A stretch of DNA of 64,000 bases, from contig NZ_CP108383.1 in assembly GCF_035958815.1 (NCBI RefSeq), forward strand, positions 1,984,001 through 2,048,000, given 5' to 3'. Shown here in pieces: positions 28,245-36,923 of the stretch (the stretch's first letter is position 1; every line of letters begins with the position of its first letter). Origin of the DNA: Nocardia sp. NBC_01327 (GTDB lineage Bacteria > Actinomycetota > Actinomycetes > Mycobacteriales > Mycobacteriaceae). Under the pieces are notes generated by a model that saw nothing but the letters and a program-made list of their open reading frames with translations, made no database searches and was not told where the DNA came from. Position numbers and translations under genes: made by a program.

Positions 28245-29561
28245 CTACCCTGCGGCCGTATCGGTCCGGCGCCGCCGCCCCGAGGCCTTCGCCCAGTACA
28301 TGCTGTAGTCCGCCGCCTGCAGCAGGTCGTCGGCGGTGGTGTGCGCCGCGTACTCCTCGGCAATGCCGACGCTGGCGGTCACCGTCAGCCGATGCCCCTG
28401 CACCTCGAAGGGCAGCGCGAAGGCGTGCCGCACGCAGCGCGCCACCTCGTCCACCTCGGCGGTGGAATTCGGTACCAGAATGACGAATTCGTCGCCGCCC
28501 ATGCGGGCCACCAGCTGCCCGATGCCGGACGCGCAGTCATCGAGCCGGGCGGCCGCCTGTACCAGCAGTTCATCGCCGACCGCATGGCCGAAGGTGTCGT
28601 TCACGGCCTTGAAATGGTCGAGATCGACATAGCAGAGCCCCACCCGGCTGTCCGGATCGGTGAAGGCCGCGGTGAGCGCGTCGAAGAAACGGGAGCGATT
28701 GGCCAGCCCGGTCAGCTGATCGTGATGGGCCCGGTAGTGCAGCCGTTCGCGCAGGGCGCGCCGCTCGGAGATGTCCTCCACCAGAATGAGCGTGTACCGG
28801 GGCACGCCGCGCTCGTCCCGAATGAGCGAGACATTGATATTGGTCCACACCGTGCGCCCGTCCCGATGCGGATAGGCCTTCTCCATCTGCGCATTGTCGA
28901 CATCGCCGCGCAGCACCGAGGCGTACAGCGGCCACATGCCCGGATCGTCCTCGGGATGACCGAGTTCGGTGACCTCGAGGGCGCTCATCTCCTCGGGCGT
29001 ATAGCCGAGCATATTCGCGAAGGCATTGTTGACCTCGATGATCCGCCCGGTCATATCGGAGAGTCCGGTGCCGATCCCGGCCTGTGCGAAGACCGCCCGG
29101 AAGCGCGCCTCACTGGCGCGCAACTGCTCCTGCACCCGAATCCGGGCGGTGATCTCCGCGACGCGCACGCTCTCCTGCTCGGTGAGCAGCCAGCTCCGGA
29201 AGGCGCGCACATAGCCGGTGGTGAAGGCTCCCAGCAACTCTGCGGCACGCGCGCCGGGAATGTCCTTCTCCCGGGTGAAGTACGCGTCGAGAACCGAGAC
29301 GCTGCGGCCGAGTACCTCATCGCCGACGAAGTGCGCGCGCGCCAGTTGCGCCCCGAGTTCGGCAACCTGTTCGGCGGATTCTCCGGTGCGGGCGGCGGCC
29401 TGCATCTGCGCGGCCAGCCGGGCGATCAGAGCGAAGGCCTCGTCCCGGCTCATGGGCACGACGTGATCGCGGGCTCCGCTGTCGAGCGCGGCTACCCACT
29501 GGTCGACCAAGTCGGCGTGCGGGCCACCCTGCTCCGGCCCACCCCCGGAATCCGACGCCAT
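28245..29561 (-). CDS. PAS-GGDEF diguanylate cyclase
   Basis: 438 residues from ATG 29561. Residues 1-140: helical N-terminal region. About 150-265: PAS domain with PAC ('ARFRAVFAQAGIGTGLSDMTG', 'GRTVWTNINVSLIRDERGVPR'). About 275-435: GGDEF domain with 'HDQLTGLANRSRFFDAL', 'VDLDHFKAVNDTFGHAVGDELL' and the catalytic MGGDEFVI. No EAL domain and no membrane segment, so a soluble c-di-GMP synthase that senses through PAS. The active site appears intact; I see no inhibitory RxxD just upstream of the catalytic loop. Confidence 0.92.
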   Translation of the reverse strand: MASDSGGGPEQGGPHADLVDQWVAALDSGARDHVVPMSRDEAFALIARLAAQMQAAARTGESAEQVAELGAQLARAHFVGDEVLGRSVSVLDAYFTREKDIPGARAAELLGAFTTGYVRAFRSWLLTEQESVRVAEITARIRVQEQLRASEARFRAVFAQAGIGTGLSDMTGRIIEVNNAFANMLGYTPEEMSALEVTELGHPEDDPGMWPLYASVLRGDVDNAQMEKAYPHRDGRTVWTNINVSLIRDERGVPRYTLILVEDISERRALRERLHYRAHHDQLTGLANRSRFFDALTAAFTDPDSRVGLCYVDLDHFKAVNDTFGHAVGDELLVQAAARLDDCASGIGQLVARMGGDEFVILVPNSTAEVDEVARCVRHAFALPFEVQGHRLTVTASVGIAEEYAAHTTADDLLQAADYSMYWAKASGRRRRTDTAAG

Positions 29562-29681
29562 GAGGGTCGATGGTAGACCCGCCGATCGGTGCCCGCGAAC
29601 CCCGCCCCAGCAGCCCATAGTGGGATACCATTGCGGCGCTTAACGATTGGCAGTGCGGGTTCGAGAGGGGTAGTGGGATCG

Positions 29682-30488
29682 ATGACCAGACCGAGTTGGG
29701 CTCCCGAGGGTATCGATCTGGATCGGCCGAGCGCCTCCCGCGTGTACGACTATTTTGTCGGCGGCATGCACAACTTCGAGATCGATCGTGAACTCGCGCA
29801 GATGATCGAGAAGTTCACCCCCAATGTCGCGGAGACCATGCGCGCGAACCGGGATCTACTGCGCCGCGCGGTGCGCTTCCTGACCGATGCGGGCATCGAT
29901 CAGTTCCTCGATCTGGGCTCGGGCATCCCCACCGTCGGCAATGTGCACGAGGTTGCGCAGGCCCGAAACCCCGAAGCGCGAGTCGTTTACGTCGATATCG
30001 ACCCGGTGGCGGTGGCGCACAGTCAGGCGATTCTGGAGGGCAATCCGCTCGCGGCCGTCATTCATGGTGATGTGGCGCAACCGGATTCGATCCTGGCCGC
30101 GCCGGAAGTCACCAAACTGCTCGACTTCGAACGCCCGATCGCCGTATTGCTGCTCGGCGTACTGCATTTCGTCTCCGACGAGAGTGCGCCCGCCGCGGCC
30201 GTCGCGCGCCTGCTCGAGGTCTGCGCGCCCGGCAGCTATGTCGCCATCACGCATGCCACCTCCGACGGTCAGCCCGCGGAAGTACTGGAGGCGCAGAAGC
30301 TTTCGGGTCGCACCTCCACCGAGATCGTGCTGCGCGGCAAGGACGAGATCGCGACCTACTTCTACGACTGGACGCTGCTCGAACCGGGCCTGGTGCACCT
30401 GCCGCTGTGGCGTCCGGAGGATCCCGCCGATGTCGGCGAGCACCCGGAGAGTTCCGGCGCCTACGGCGGGCTCGCCCGCAAGGACTGA
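29682..30488 (+). CDS. S-adenosylmethionine methyltransferase (DUF574 family)
   Basis: 268 residues from ATG 29682. The family (PF04672) is abundant in Streptomyces and Nocardia. Signature 'DLDRPSASRVYDYFVGGMHNFEIDRELA' at the N-terminus, then SAM motif 'FLDLGSGIPTVGNVHEVA' and 'VVYVDIDPVAVAHSQAIL'. Substrate unknown. Divergent from the diguanylate cyclase across 120 bp. Cytoplasmic. Confidence 0.9.
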   Translation: MTRPSWAPEGIDLDRPSASRVYDYFVGGMHNFEIDRELAQMIEKFTPNVAETMRANRDLLRRAVRFLTDAGIDQFLDLGSGIPTVGNVHEVAQARNPEARVVYVDIDPVAVAHSQAILEGNPLAAVIHGDVAQPDSILAAPEVTKLLDFERPIAVLLLGVLHFVSDESAPAAAVARLLEVCAPGSYVAITHATSDGQPAEVLEAQKLSGRTSTEIVLRGKDEIATYFYDWTLLEPGLVHLPLWRPEDPADVGEHPESSGAYGGLARKD

Positions 30489-30529
30489 GCTCCTCGGTCC
30501 GAGCCCTCGCCGCGGCATCATCACCACCG

Positions 30530-31084
30530 CTACGCGTGACCTGAATCCTTCTCGCGCACATGCGCTGCGAGGGCGGGCAGTACCCCGCCCAGTTGCTCGC
30601 GTACGTCGGCATCCTCGACCAGGCCGTCCGCCCCCAGCTGCTCGCGCAGCACGGTGATTCGGCCGCAGGCGGATTCGACGATATCGGCGCTCACATATCC
30701 GAGGACCGTGCGGAGGGTTTCGACGGCCGCATCGCCGCGGCCGGTGAAGGCGACATTGATCCACGCGACCGGCTTGTCCACCAGATCGCCGGTGCCGACG
30801 GTCCATTCCAGCAGGTTCTTGAGGCTGCCCGGGATCATGCCCGCGTACTCGGGGGCGCTGATGAGGACGGCATCGGCCGCGCCGATTCGCGTGCGCAGCG
30901 CTTCGACGGCGGCGGGTGCGGCCTCGTCACCCGGAATGAAGGCGGGCAGGCCGACCAGGCCGTCGTACAGCGTCGCTTCGATACCCGCCGGGGCGAGGGC
31001 CGCCACGGTGCGGAGGGCGGCGGTATTGGTGGAACTGTCCCGGGTGCTGCCCGAGATCAGCAGAATGCGCAGCGGAGTGGTCAC
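30530..31084 (-). CDS. NAD(P)H-dependent FMN reductase
   Basis: 184 residues from GTG 31084; an upstream GTG at 31123 is possible but lacks better support. Flavodoxin-like fold: 'ILLISGSTRDSSTN' binds the FMN phosphate, and 'SAPEYAGMIPGSLKNLLEWTVG' is the signature of the SsuE/ArsH/ChrR-type FMN reductases. It would reduce flavin or quinones with NADPH. Convergent with the methyltransferase (41 bp apart). Confidence 0.86.
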   Translation of the reverse strand: MTTPLRILLISGSTRDSSTNTAALRTVAALAPAGIEATLYDGLVGLPAFIPGDEAAPAAVEALRTRIGAADAVLISAPEYAGMIPGSLKNLLEWTVGTGDLVDKPVAWINVAFTGRGDAAVETLRTVLGYVSADIVESACGRITVLREQLGADGLVEDADVREQLGGVLPALAAHVREKDSGHA

Positions 31085-31324
31085 GCAGCGGGCAACAGGA
31101 ACGGGCGGCTCGGTATTTCGCACACCGTTATTCAGCTCACCGTTCGGTCACGGCGGCGGTGAGCTGTCCCACCGAGTGGGAGCGGTTGCATCACAGCCTG
31201 TCACTTTCTCTCATTTTCGGTATCGTGGCGGGAATGCCGCGCTGTCCGGGACAGTTGTTAACACATGGATTCGATTGCGCGACAACTGCATAGAGAGTGT
31301 TTGGCGCGAGAAGGGCAGGCAAAG

Positions 31325-32491
31325 ATGACTGCGTTCACCAACCGCTTCGACGAGGCGGCGGTCGGTGCCGGAAGGTCCACGGCGACATCCGCCGGACCTG
31401 TCCCGGGTCGACTGCTGTCCGCGGAGCCCACGACGGCATATCTACTGCCCGGCCTGCGACTTCCCGCCCGCGCCTGGCGCATCGAGTACACCTCCACCAA
31501 TGGTTCCGGTGCGCCGATTCAGGTCACCGGCACGGTGCTGGTGCCGCGCGAGCCGTGGCGCGGCGAGGGTTCGCGACCGCTGATCGGCTACGCCGTGGGC
31601 ACCCAGGGGCTGGCCGATAAGGTCGCCTCCGCCTCCTGGCAGCTGCGCGTCGGCCTCGAATACGAATCGGTCTTCATCACCGCCGCCCTGCGCCGCGGCT
31701 GGGCCCTCGCCATCACCGACTACCCGGGATTGGGTAATCCGGGCACGCACCCGTATGTCATGGGCCGCGCACTGGGACCGTCGGTGCTCGACAGCATGCG
31801 CGCCGCGCGCCGCCTGACCGCCGCCGGACTGGACCCGAACGGCCCGCTCGGCATCTACGGCTACTCCGAAGGCGGTTGTGCCGCAGGCTGGGCGCTGCAA
31901 TTGCAGCCCGGCTACGCGCCCGATCTGCCCTTGGCCGGCGGTGTGGTCGGCTCGGCTCCCGCCGATCTGGAAGACATGATCAGCTTCCTGGACGGCAGCC
32001 CGTACGCCTTCCTGCTGTTCTACGGCGTGCTCGGCCTGGATGCCGCCTACCCGGAACTCGATGTGCTGCAGTACCTCAAGCCGCAGGGCCGGGCGCTGGC
32101 GGCGGTGTTCCGCCGGACGCACGCGATTCCCGCGGCGCTGGTCGGCATCGGCCTGGGGGCCTTCGTTCCCAAGAAGGTCTCCACGTACTGCCACCGCATG
32201 CCGTTCGAGGTGCCGGAAGTCAAAGCGCGCCTGCGTGAGAACAAGCTCGGTGCGCTGGCTCCGGCGGCCCCGGTGCTGGTCGCGGGCGGTACGGCAGAAC
32301 AGATCATCCCGTATCCGCAGGCCGTGCGGCTCGCGGAGGACTGGAAGGCCCTCGGCGTGGATGTCACCATGCTGTCCATGCCGCGTCGCGAACACATCAC
32401 CGGCGCACTGTCTTTCGCCGGCCCCGCCATGCGCTTCCTGGCCGAGCGCTTCGCGGACATCCAGTCGATGCAGATGCAGCGCGGCGCCTGA
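31325..32491 (+). CDS. LIP-family lipase without signal peptide
   Basis: 388 residues from ATG 31325. Same family as the secreted lipase at 2143: 'YAVGTQGLADKVASAS', 'GWALAITDYPGLGNPGTHPYV', nucleophile S181 in GYSEGG, 'PVLVAGGTAEQIIPY' for the Asp region and 'PRREHITG' for the His. Unlike its paralogue, the N-terminus (MTAFTNRFDEAAVGAG) has no signal peptide, so the enzyme probably stays in the cytoplasm. The stop touches that of the convergent transporter (32491/32492). Confidence 0.85.
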   Translation: MTAFTNRFDEAAVGAGRSTATSAGPVPGRLLSAEPTTAYLLPGLRLPARAWRIEYTSTNGSGAPIQVTGTVLVPREPWRGEGSRPLIGYAVGTQGLADKVASASWQLRVGLEYESVFITAALRRGWALAITDYPGLGNPGTHPYVMGRALGPSVLDSMRAARRLTAAGLDPNGPLGIYGYSEGGCAAGWALQLQPGYAPDLPLAGGVVGSAPADLEDMISFLDGSPYAFLLFYGVLGLDAAYPELDVLQYLKPQGRALAAVFRRTHAIPAALVGIGLGAFVPKKVSTYCHRMPFEVPEVKARLRENKLGALAPAAPVLVAGGTAEQIIPYPQAVRLAEDWKALGVDVTMLSMPRREHITGALSFAGPAMRFLAERFADIQSMQMQRGA

Positions 32492-33628
32492 TCAGACGCC
32501 GACGTTCCAATGCAGGACACGCGAGGTGAACAGCACCAAACCCAGTGAGACCACCGCGACCGTCACCAGCCCGATCACGGCGACCACCAGCGGCCGCCAG
32601 CCCGTGCGGGCCAGCTCGCGGATATTGGTGTTCAGACCCACGCCCGCGAAGGTGAGCAGGAACGCCCAGCGCGACAGATTGCCCAGATTGGTGATCTGCG
32701 CCTTGTTCAGCCAGTGCGCGGTCGCCAGCGCCGAGACCGCCAGGAAGCCGAGCACGAACTTCGGGAACTTGGCCCAGACGAAGGCGGCCTTGGCGCGCAG
32801 CCCCGGAGCGATGGCATCGGCCTCGCCGCGCGCCGCCCAGTAGGCCGCGAAGCCCAGCACCACGAATCCGATGAGCGCGTTGCGGGTCGACTTGACCAGC
32901 ACCGCGGTCTTACCGGCCGTATCGGAGAACAGGTAGCCGGTGGCGGTGGTCTCCGCGGTGTTATCGACCGCCAGACCCGCCCACAGCCCGAACTCGTGAT
33001 CGGTCAGGCCGATGGCATGCCCGAGCGGCGGCAGTGCGAACAGCGCCACCGCGCCGAGCGCCAGAATCGCGGCAATGGCATAGCCGACATCCGAATTGCG
33101 CGCCCGGATGGCGCCCTTGGCCGCGATGATCGCCGAGACGCCACAGATCGCGGTGCCGATCGCCAGCAGCGATCCGAGCTTGCCCGACAGTCCGAGCAGC
33201 CGCGCCACGGTCAGAATGATGGCCCCGGACACCGTCATATCCACCAGGATCTGAATGATGCTGGTACCGCCCAGCTTTGCCACATCACCGAGCACGAAGC
33301 GGGAGCCGAGCGCGATGATGCCGACCTTCAGCCAGAACTCGTAGGTGCCCACGCCGGGGCGGAAAATGCGGTGCAGGCCAACGGTATTGGTAATGAGCAG
33401 GCCGATCAGAATGGCCCACAGCACGTACTCGATATCGGGTACGGTCCAGTGCTCGTGCTTGGCGATCTTCAGCCACCAGATCTCGGTGTACTTGCCGAGC
33501 ACGCCGACGGCCACCAGCAGTGCGATGCCGGGCAGATAGGCGAGCAGGCTCTTGACGGTGAGCGGCTCGCTCGGGGTCTCGTCGAATTCGTCGTCGGTCT
33601 TGTTCGGGTCGATCGCGGTATCACTCAC
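32492..33628 (-). CDS. YeiH/UPF0324-type putative sulfate exporter
   Basis: 378 residues from GTG 33628. About ten membrane helices; '[21 protein letters not shown]' is the family hallmark and '[20 protein letters not shown]' follows the usual VAAA-like loop. PF03601 proteins are annotated as putative sulfate exporters but transport is unproven. The N-terminal 25 residues are acidic and cytoplasmic. It begins 4 bp after a 41-residue membrane ORF, so the two are likely translated together. Confidence 0.88.
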   Translation of the reverse strand: MSDTAIDPNKTDDEFDETPSEPLTVKSLLAYLPGIALLVAVGVLGKYTEIWWLKIAKHEHWTVPDIEYVLWAILIGLLITNTVGLHRIFRPGVGTYEFWLKVGIIALGSRFVLGDVAKLGGTSIIQILVDMTVSGAIILTVARLLGLSGKLGSLLAIGTAICGVSAIIAAKGAIRARNSDVGYAIAAILALGAVALFALPPLGHAIGLTDHEFGLWAGLAVDNTAETTATGYLFSDTAGKTAVLVKSTRNALIGFVVLGFAAYWAARGEADAIAPGLRAKAAFVWAKFPKFVLGFLAVSALATAHWLNKAQITNLGNLSRWAFLLTFAGVGLNTNIRELARTGWRPLVVAVIGLVTVAVVSLGLVLFTSRVLHWNVGV

Positions 33629-33632
33629 GGTG

Positions 33633-33758
33633 TCACCACGGAATCTTGGGCAGGGCGTCGAATACGGCGAGCACTGTCGCCGTACCCGCCACGATTACGG
33701 ACCACCAGTCGGCGCCGAGCCGGCCGAGCGCATCGGGCCACGATTTGGTATTTGTCAC
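33633..33758 (-). CDS. 41-residue single-pass membrane protein, coupled to the transporter
   Basis: GTG 33758, preceded by GGAGG at 33764-33768 with 5-base spacing. The frame gives [15 protein letters not shown], then a hydrophobic helix ([18 protein letters not shown]), and ends [11 protein letters not shown] is 4 bp before the transporter's GTG, a spacing typical of translational coupling. It is too short for routine gene callers. Likely a small subunit or chaperone of the YeiH-type transporter; other members have been noted with tiny neighbours, but this is my inference. Confidence 0.75.
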   Translation of the reverse strand: MTNTKSWPDALGRLGADWWSVIVAGTATVLAVFDALPKIPW

Positions 33759-33904
33759 CACTGCCTCCAAACAGAAAAACACCGCGACACCGCCTCATCA
33801 GTGCCGCAGACCTGCACTATGAGGGTGGCCATTGCTGTGAGCCAGGTTTGAAATCGCTGTGATTCCGGAGGCGAAGGTTGCTGCGCTGACCAGGTATTCG
33901 CGCG

Positions 33905-34963
33905 TCAGTCCCGGCGGTGCGCGCGGCGGTACGCGGCGGGCGTGGTGGCCGTCCAGCGTTTGAACGCGTGGATGAACGGGGTGGCTTCGGCGTAGCCGAG
34001 CCGAATGGCTATGTCGTCCACCGAGAGTGGGGTGGCGGTGAGCATCTCCTCGGCCAGCGCCTGGCGCACTTCATCCAGGAGTGCGCGGTAGCTGGTACCC
34101 GCGGCAACCAGATGGCGGCGCAGCGTGCGGGGGCTGAGATTGAGGTCGCGGCACACCGCGTCGAGGGTCGGGGGTGTACTGAATCCTGTTGCGCCGGTAC
34201 CGGGTAGCAGTCGATCGCGGACCTCCGCCGCAATGCCGGTGCGCGCGCTGCGGCGGTGCAGCAGCTCGCGGCACTGCGCCACGCACAGGGCCCAGGTGGG
34301 TTGATTGGCCTGGGGGAGCGCCTGGGTGAGCAGATCCGGATCGATGCCGAAGGTGGTGTGCGCATGGCCGAAATGCGGGCGCACCCCGAACAGCCGCGTC
34401 AGGATCTCCGCCTGATCCGTTGCCGGATAGGAGAATTCGGCGCTGCTGAAATCGACCCGCGCGCCGAGCAGATCGCTCATCACCCGGTGCATGGCGACAA
34501 TATCCCGCTCGACCAGGAACCGCTGTACGTCGGCGGGGATGGTGTCGTGATGAATCCAGGTGATCACCTCACGCGGCCGGGATTCCACGATCGGTGTGCA
34601 GAAGGCGAAGCCGAGGCGGTAGTAGCGCAGTGCGAGGGAGATGGCCTCGCGCAGGGTCGGACTGGTGACACAGGCGTAGCCGAAGATGCCGAAGGTGCTG
34701 ATGCGATAGCGGCGGCCCACCTCCACGCCGAGCGCCGGCACGTCCGCGAGTTCCCGGACCAGATTGCGCACCACCGCCAGTTCGGTGTCGGCGGAGATCT
34801 GCGCATCCGCATCGGTGAGCGCTCGCTCGTGCAGTCCGGTGCCCGCGAGTATGCGATCGGCCGTCACCCCGTGCTCGGCCGCGAACCCGGCCATGACCGC
34901 GACACTGGCGGTGCCGCGCGGGAAGTTCCAGGTCCGGACCTCCGGCTCCTCGACGGTGCTCAT
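33905..34963 (-). CDS. AraC-family regulator
   Basis: 352 residues from ATG 34963. N-terminal PF12625-type sensor (residues 15-215) and C-terminal AraC HTH ('VCRDLNLSPRTLRRHLVAAGTSYRA' and 'LSVDDIAIRLGYAEATPFIHAFKRWT' regions). Same architecture as the VirS-like protein at 5805. Divergent, across 82 bp, from the ChoD-like oxidase, which it probably regulates. Ligand unknown. Confidence 0.88.
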   Translation of the reverse strand: MSTVEEPEVRTWNFPRGTASVAVMAGFAAEHGVTADRILAGTGLHERALTDADAQISADTELAVVRNLVRELADVPALGVEVGRRYRISTFGIFGYACVTSPTLREAISLALRYYRLGFAFCTPIVESRPREVITWIHHDTIPADVQRFLVERDIVAMHRVMSDLLGARVDFSSAEFSYPATDQAEILTRLFGVRPHFGHAHTTFGIDPDLLTQALPQANQPTWALCVAQCRELLHRRSARTGIAAEVRDRLLPGTGATGFSTPPTLDAVCRDLNLSPRTLRRHLVAAGTSYRALLDEVRQALAEEMLTATPLSVDDIAIRLGYAEATPFIHAFKRWTATTPAAYRRAHRRD

Positions 34964-35045
34964 CCTCCGAGTATGGCCGAAACTATTGATTTATTGGCCG
35001 TAGTGCATTGTGGGAGGTATTCGCGCAGGTCGTAGCGTTTGACGC

Positions 35046-36758
35046 ATGGGTTTCGACTACGACGTCATTGTCATCGGCTCGGGCTTCGGCGGGAGCGTGA
35101 GCGCCCTGCGGCTGACCGAAAAGGGATACCGGGTCGGTGTTCTGGAGGCGGGCCGCCGCTTCGCCGATGACGAATTCGCCAAGACTTCCTGGCGGGCCCG
35201 GCAGTTCCTGTGGGCTCCGGCCCTGGGCTGCTTCGGAATTCAGCGCCTGACGCTGTTGAAGGACACCTTCGTCATGAGCGGCGCCGGGGTGGGCGGCGGG
35301 TCGCTGGTGTACGCCAACACGCTGTACGAACCGCCGGAGAAGTTCTACGGCGACCGCCAGTGGGGTCATATCACCGACTGGAAGACCGAACTCGCCCCGC
35401 ACTACGACCAGGCCAAACGCATGCTGGGCGTAACGGTCAACCCGGCCACCACGCCCACCGACCGCGTCCTGCTCGAGGTCGCCGAGGAGATGGGCATTGC
35501 CGGCACCTATCAGCGCACACCCGTCGGCGTTTTCTTCGGCGGACCCGGCCGCCGGCCCGGTGAGGACGTCCCCGATCCCTTCTTCGGTGGCGTCGGGCCC
35601 GCGCGTCGCACCTGCACCCACTGCGGTGAATGCATGACCGGCTGCCGCCACAATGCCAAGAACACCCTGGTCAAGAACTATCTGTATCTCGCCGAAAAGG
35701 CCGGCGCCGCAGTGCATCCGCTGACCACCGTCACCGATGTGCGCCCGCTGTCCGGTGGCGGATACGCCATCGAAACGGTCCGCACCGGTCGCTGGATGCG
35801 CAAGCAGCGCCGTGAATTCACCGCCGAGCAGGTGATTTTCGCGGCGGCCTCGCTGGGCACCCAGCGGCTGCTGCACCGGCTCCGCGACGGCGGTTCGCTG
35901 CCGAATATCTCCGCGCGCCTCGGCTATCTCTCGCGCACCAATTCCGAAGAGCTGCTGTCGATTCGCAGCCGAGACAGGGGCAGCGACTTCACCAGGGGCG
36001 TGGCGATCACGTCCTCGATCCATCCCGATGCCGACACCCACATCGAGCCGGTCCGCTACGGCAAGGGCAGCAATGTCCTCGCACTCATGACCACGGCCAT
36101 GGTCAGCGGTGAACCGCCGCGCGGCCGGGCCTGGTTGCGCGAGCTGGCGCGCAATCGCCGCGATCTGCTGAAGATGCACACTCCGCGGCGCTGGTCCGAG
36201 GAGATGATCGGCCTGCTGGTCATGCAATCGGTCGACAACTCGATCACGACCGTCACCAAGAAGGGCCTTTTCGGTCGCCGCATGACCACCAAACAGGGTG
36301 AGGGCGAACCGAATCCGACCTGGATTCCCTCCGGCCACGAGGTGGGCCGCCGCGTCGCCGCCAAGATCAACGGCTTCCCCACCGGGTCCGCCAGCAGCAG
36401 CATTTTCAATATCCCGATGACCGGTCACTTCCTGGGCGGTTGTGCCATAGGCGATTCGGCCGAGACCGGTGTGGTCGACGCGTACCACCGGCTCTACGGG
36501 TATCCGGGGCTGCACGTCATCGACGGGTCCACCATCTCCGCGAATCTGGGTGTGAACCCCTCGCTCACCATCACGGCCCAGGCCGAACGGGCAGTCTCGC
36601 TCTGGCCGAACAAGGGCGACGCCGATCAGCGCCCCGACCCGGGCGCGGCGTATCGGCGCCTCGCCCCGATCGCGCCCCGCAGCCCGGTCGTACCCGCCAG
36701 TGCCCCTGCGGCCCTGCGGCTTTCGCTGACCGTGATCGAATCTCAGAAAAACTGTTGA
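35046..36758 (+). CDS. ChoD-like GMC oxidoreductase (putative cholesterol oxidase family)
   Basis: 570 residues from ATG 35046. FAD motif 'IVIGSGFGGSVSALRLTEKG', then 'SGAGVGGGSLVYANTLYEPP', and a Cys cluster CTHCGECMTGC near residue 183, typical of the mycobacterial ChoD (Rv3409c) group. C-terminal 'GHFLGGCAIGDSAETGVVDA' and 'VIDGSTISANLGVNPSLTI' hold the GMC His/Asn region. No signal peptide. ChoD is annotated as cholesterol oxidase but its role is disputed. Its stop codon lies inside the promoter of the following leader. Confidence 0.88.
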   Translation: MGFDYDVIVIGSGFGGSVSALRLTEKGYRVGVLEAGRRFADDEFAKTSWRARQFLWAPALGCFGIQRLTLLKDTFVMSGAGVGGGSLVYANTLYEPPEKFYGDRQWGHITDWKTELAPHYDQAKRMLGVTVNPATTPTDRVLLEVAEEMGIAGTYQRTPVGVFFGGPGRRPGEDVPDPFFGGVGPARRTCTHCGECMTGCRHNAKNTLVKNYLYLAEKAGAAVHPLTTVTDVRPLSGGGYAIETVRTGRWMRKQRREFTAEQVIFAAASLGTQRLLHRLRDGGSLPNISARLGYLSRTNSEELLSIRSRDRGSDFTRGVAITSSIHPDADTHIEPVRYGKGSNVLALMTTAMVSGEPPRGRAWLRELARNRRDLLKMHTPRRWSEEMIGLLVMQSVDNSITTVTKKGLFGRRMTTKQGEGEPNPTWIPSGHEVGRRVAAKINGFPTGSASSSIFNIPMTGHFLGGCAIGDSAETGVVDAYHRLYGYPGLHVIDGSTISANLGVNPSLTITAQAERAVSLWPNKGDADQRPDPGAAYRRLAPIAPRSPVVPASAPAALRLSLTVIESQKNC

Positions 36759-36785
36759 CGCGACACCCACCCGTACTGTTACTCT
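36755..36785 (+). promoter_or_regulatory. promoter for the leader-hydrolase transcript
   Basis: TTGACG at 36755-36760 and TACTCT at 36780-36785 with a 19-bp spacer. The -35 overlaps the stop codon of the preceding oxidase. Predicted start lies near 36792, which places a 30-base 5' stretch before the leader ATG. Confidence 0.5.
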
Positions 36786-36821
36786 CTTGGAGTCCGTGAC
36801 ACACGCAAGGAGGTGAGACCC

Positions 36822-36875
36822 ATGAACGCAGTAACAGTTGGGTGCTCCCTTCTCCGTTCACGGACGGTCGGTTGA
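36822..36875 (+). CDS. 17-codon leader peptide
   Basis: ATG 36822 to TGA 36875, peptide MNAVTVGCSLLRSRTVG. The ribosome-binding site AAGGAGGTGAG (36808-36818) is the strongest in the window, which is odd for a 17-codon ORF unless its translation matters. An 8-bp inverted repeat (GTCCGTGA 36792-36799, TCACGGAC 36858-36865) encloses it. Further structure follows before the hydrolase. Best read as a regulatory leader; one Cys and an Arg-Ser-Arg stretch are the possible stall points. Confidence 0.65.
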   Translation: MNAVTVGCSLLRSRTVG

Positions 36876-36887
36876 CATTGGTGTCGC

Positions 36888-36911
36888 CGGGAGCGCCGAT
36901 AGGCCCTCCCG
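36888..36911 (+). promoter_or_regulatory. attenuator-like hairpin abutting the hydrolase SD
   Basis: CGGGAG-C-GCC, loop GATA, GGC-C-CTCCCG: nine pairs with one mismatch, ending one base before the AAAGG ribosome-binding site (36912-36916) of the hydrolase. GGGAGC at 36889-36894 can instead pair with GCTCCC at 36844-36849, inside leader codons 8-9, so two folds are mutually exclusive. Confidence 0.6.
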
Positions 36912-36923
36912 AAAGGCAATGCC

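Noticed and set aside
28245..29561. Inactive GGDEF domain
   Set aside because: The MGGDEFVI catalytic loop is intact.
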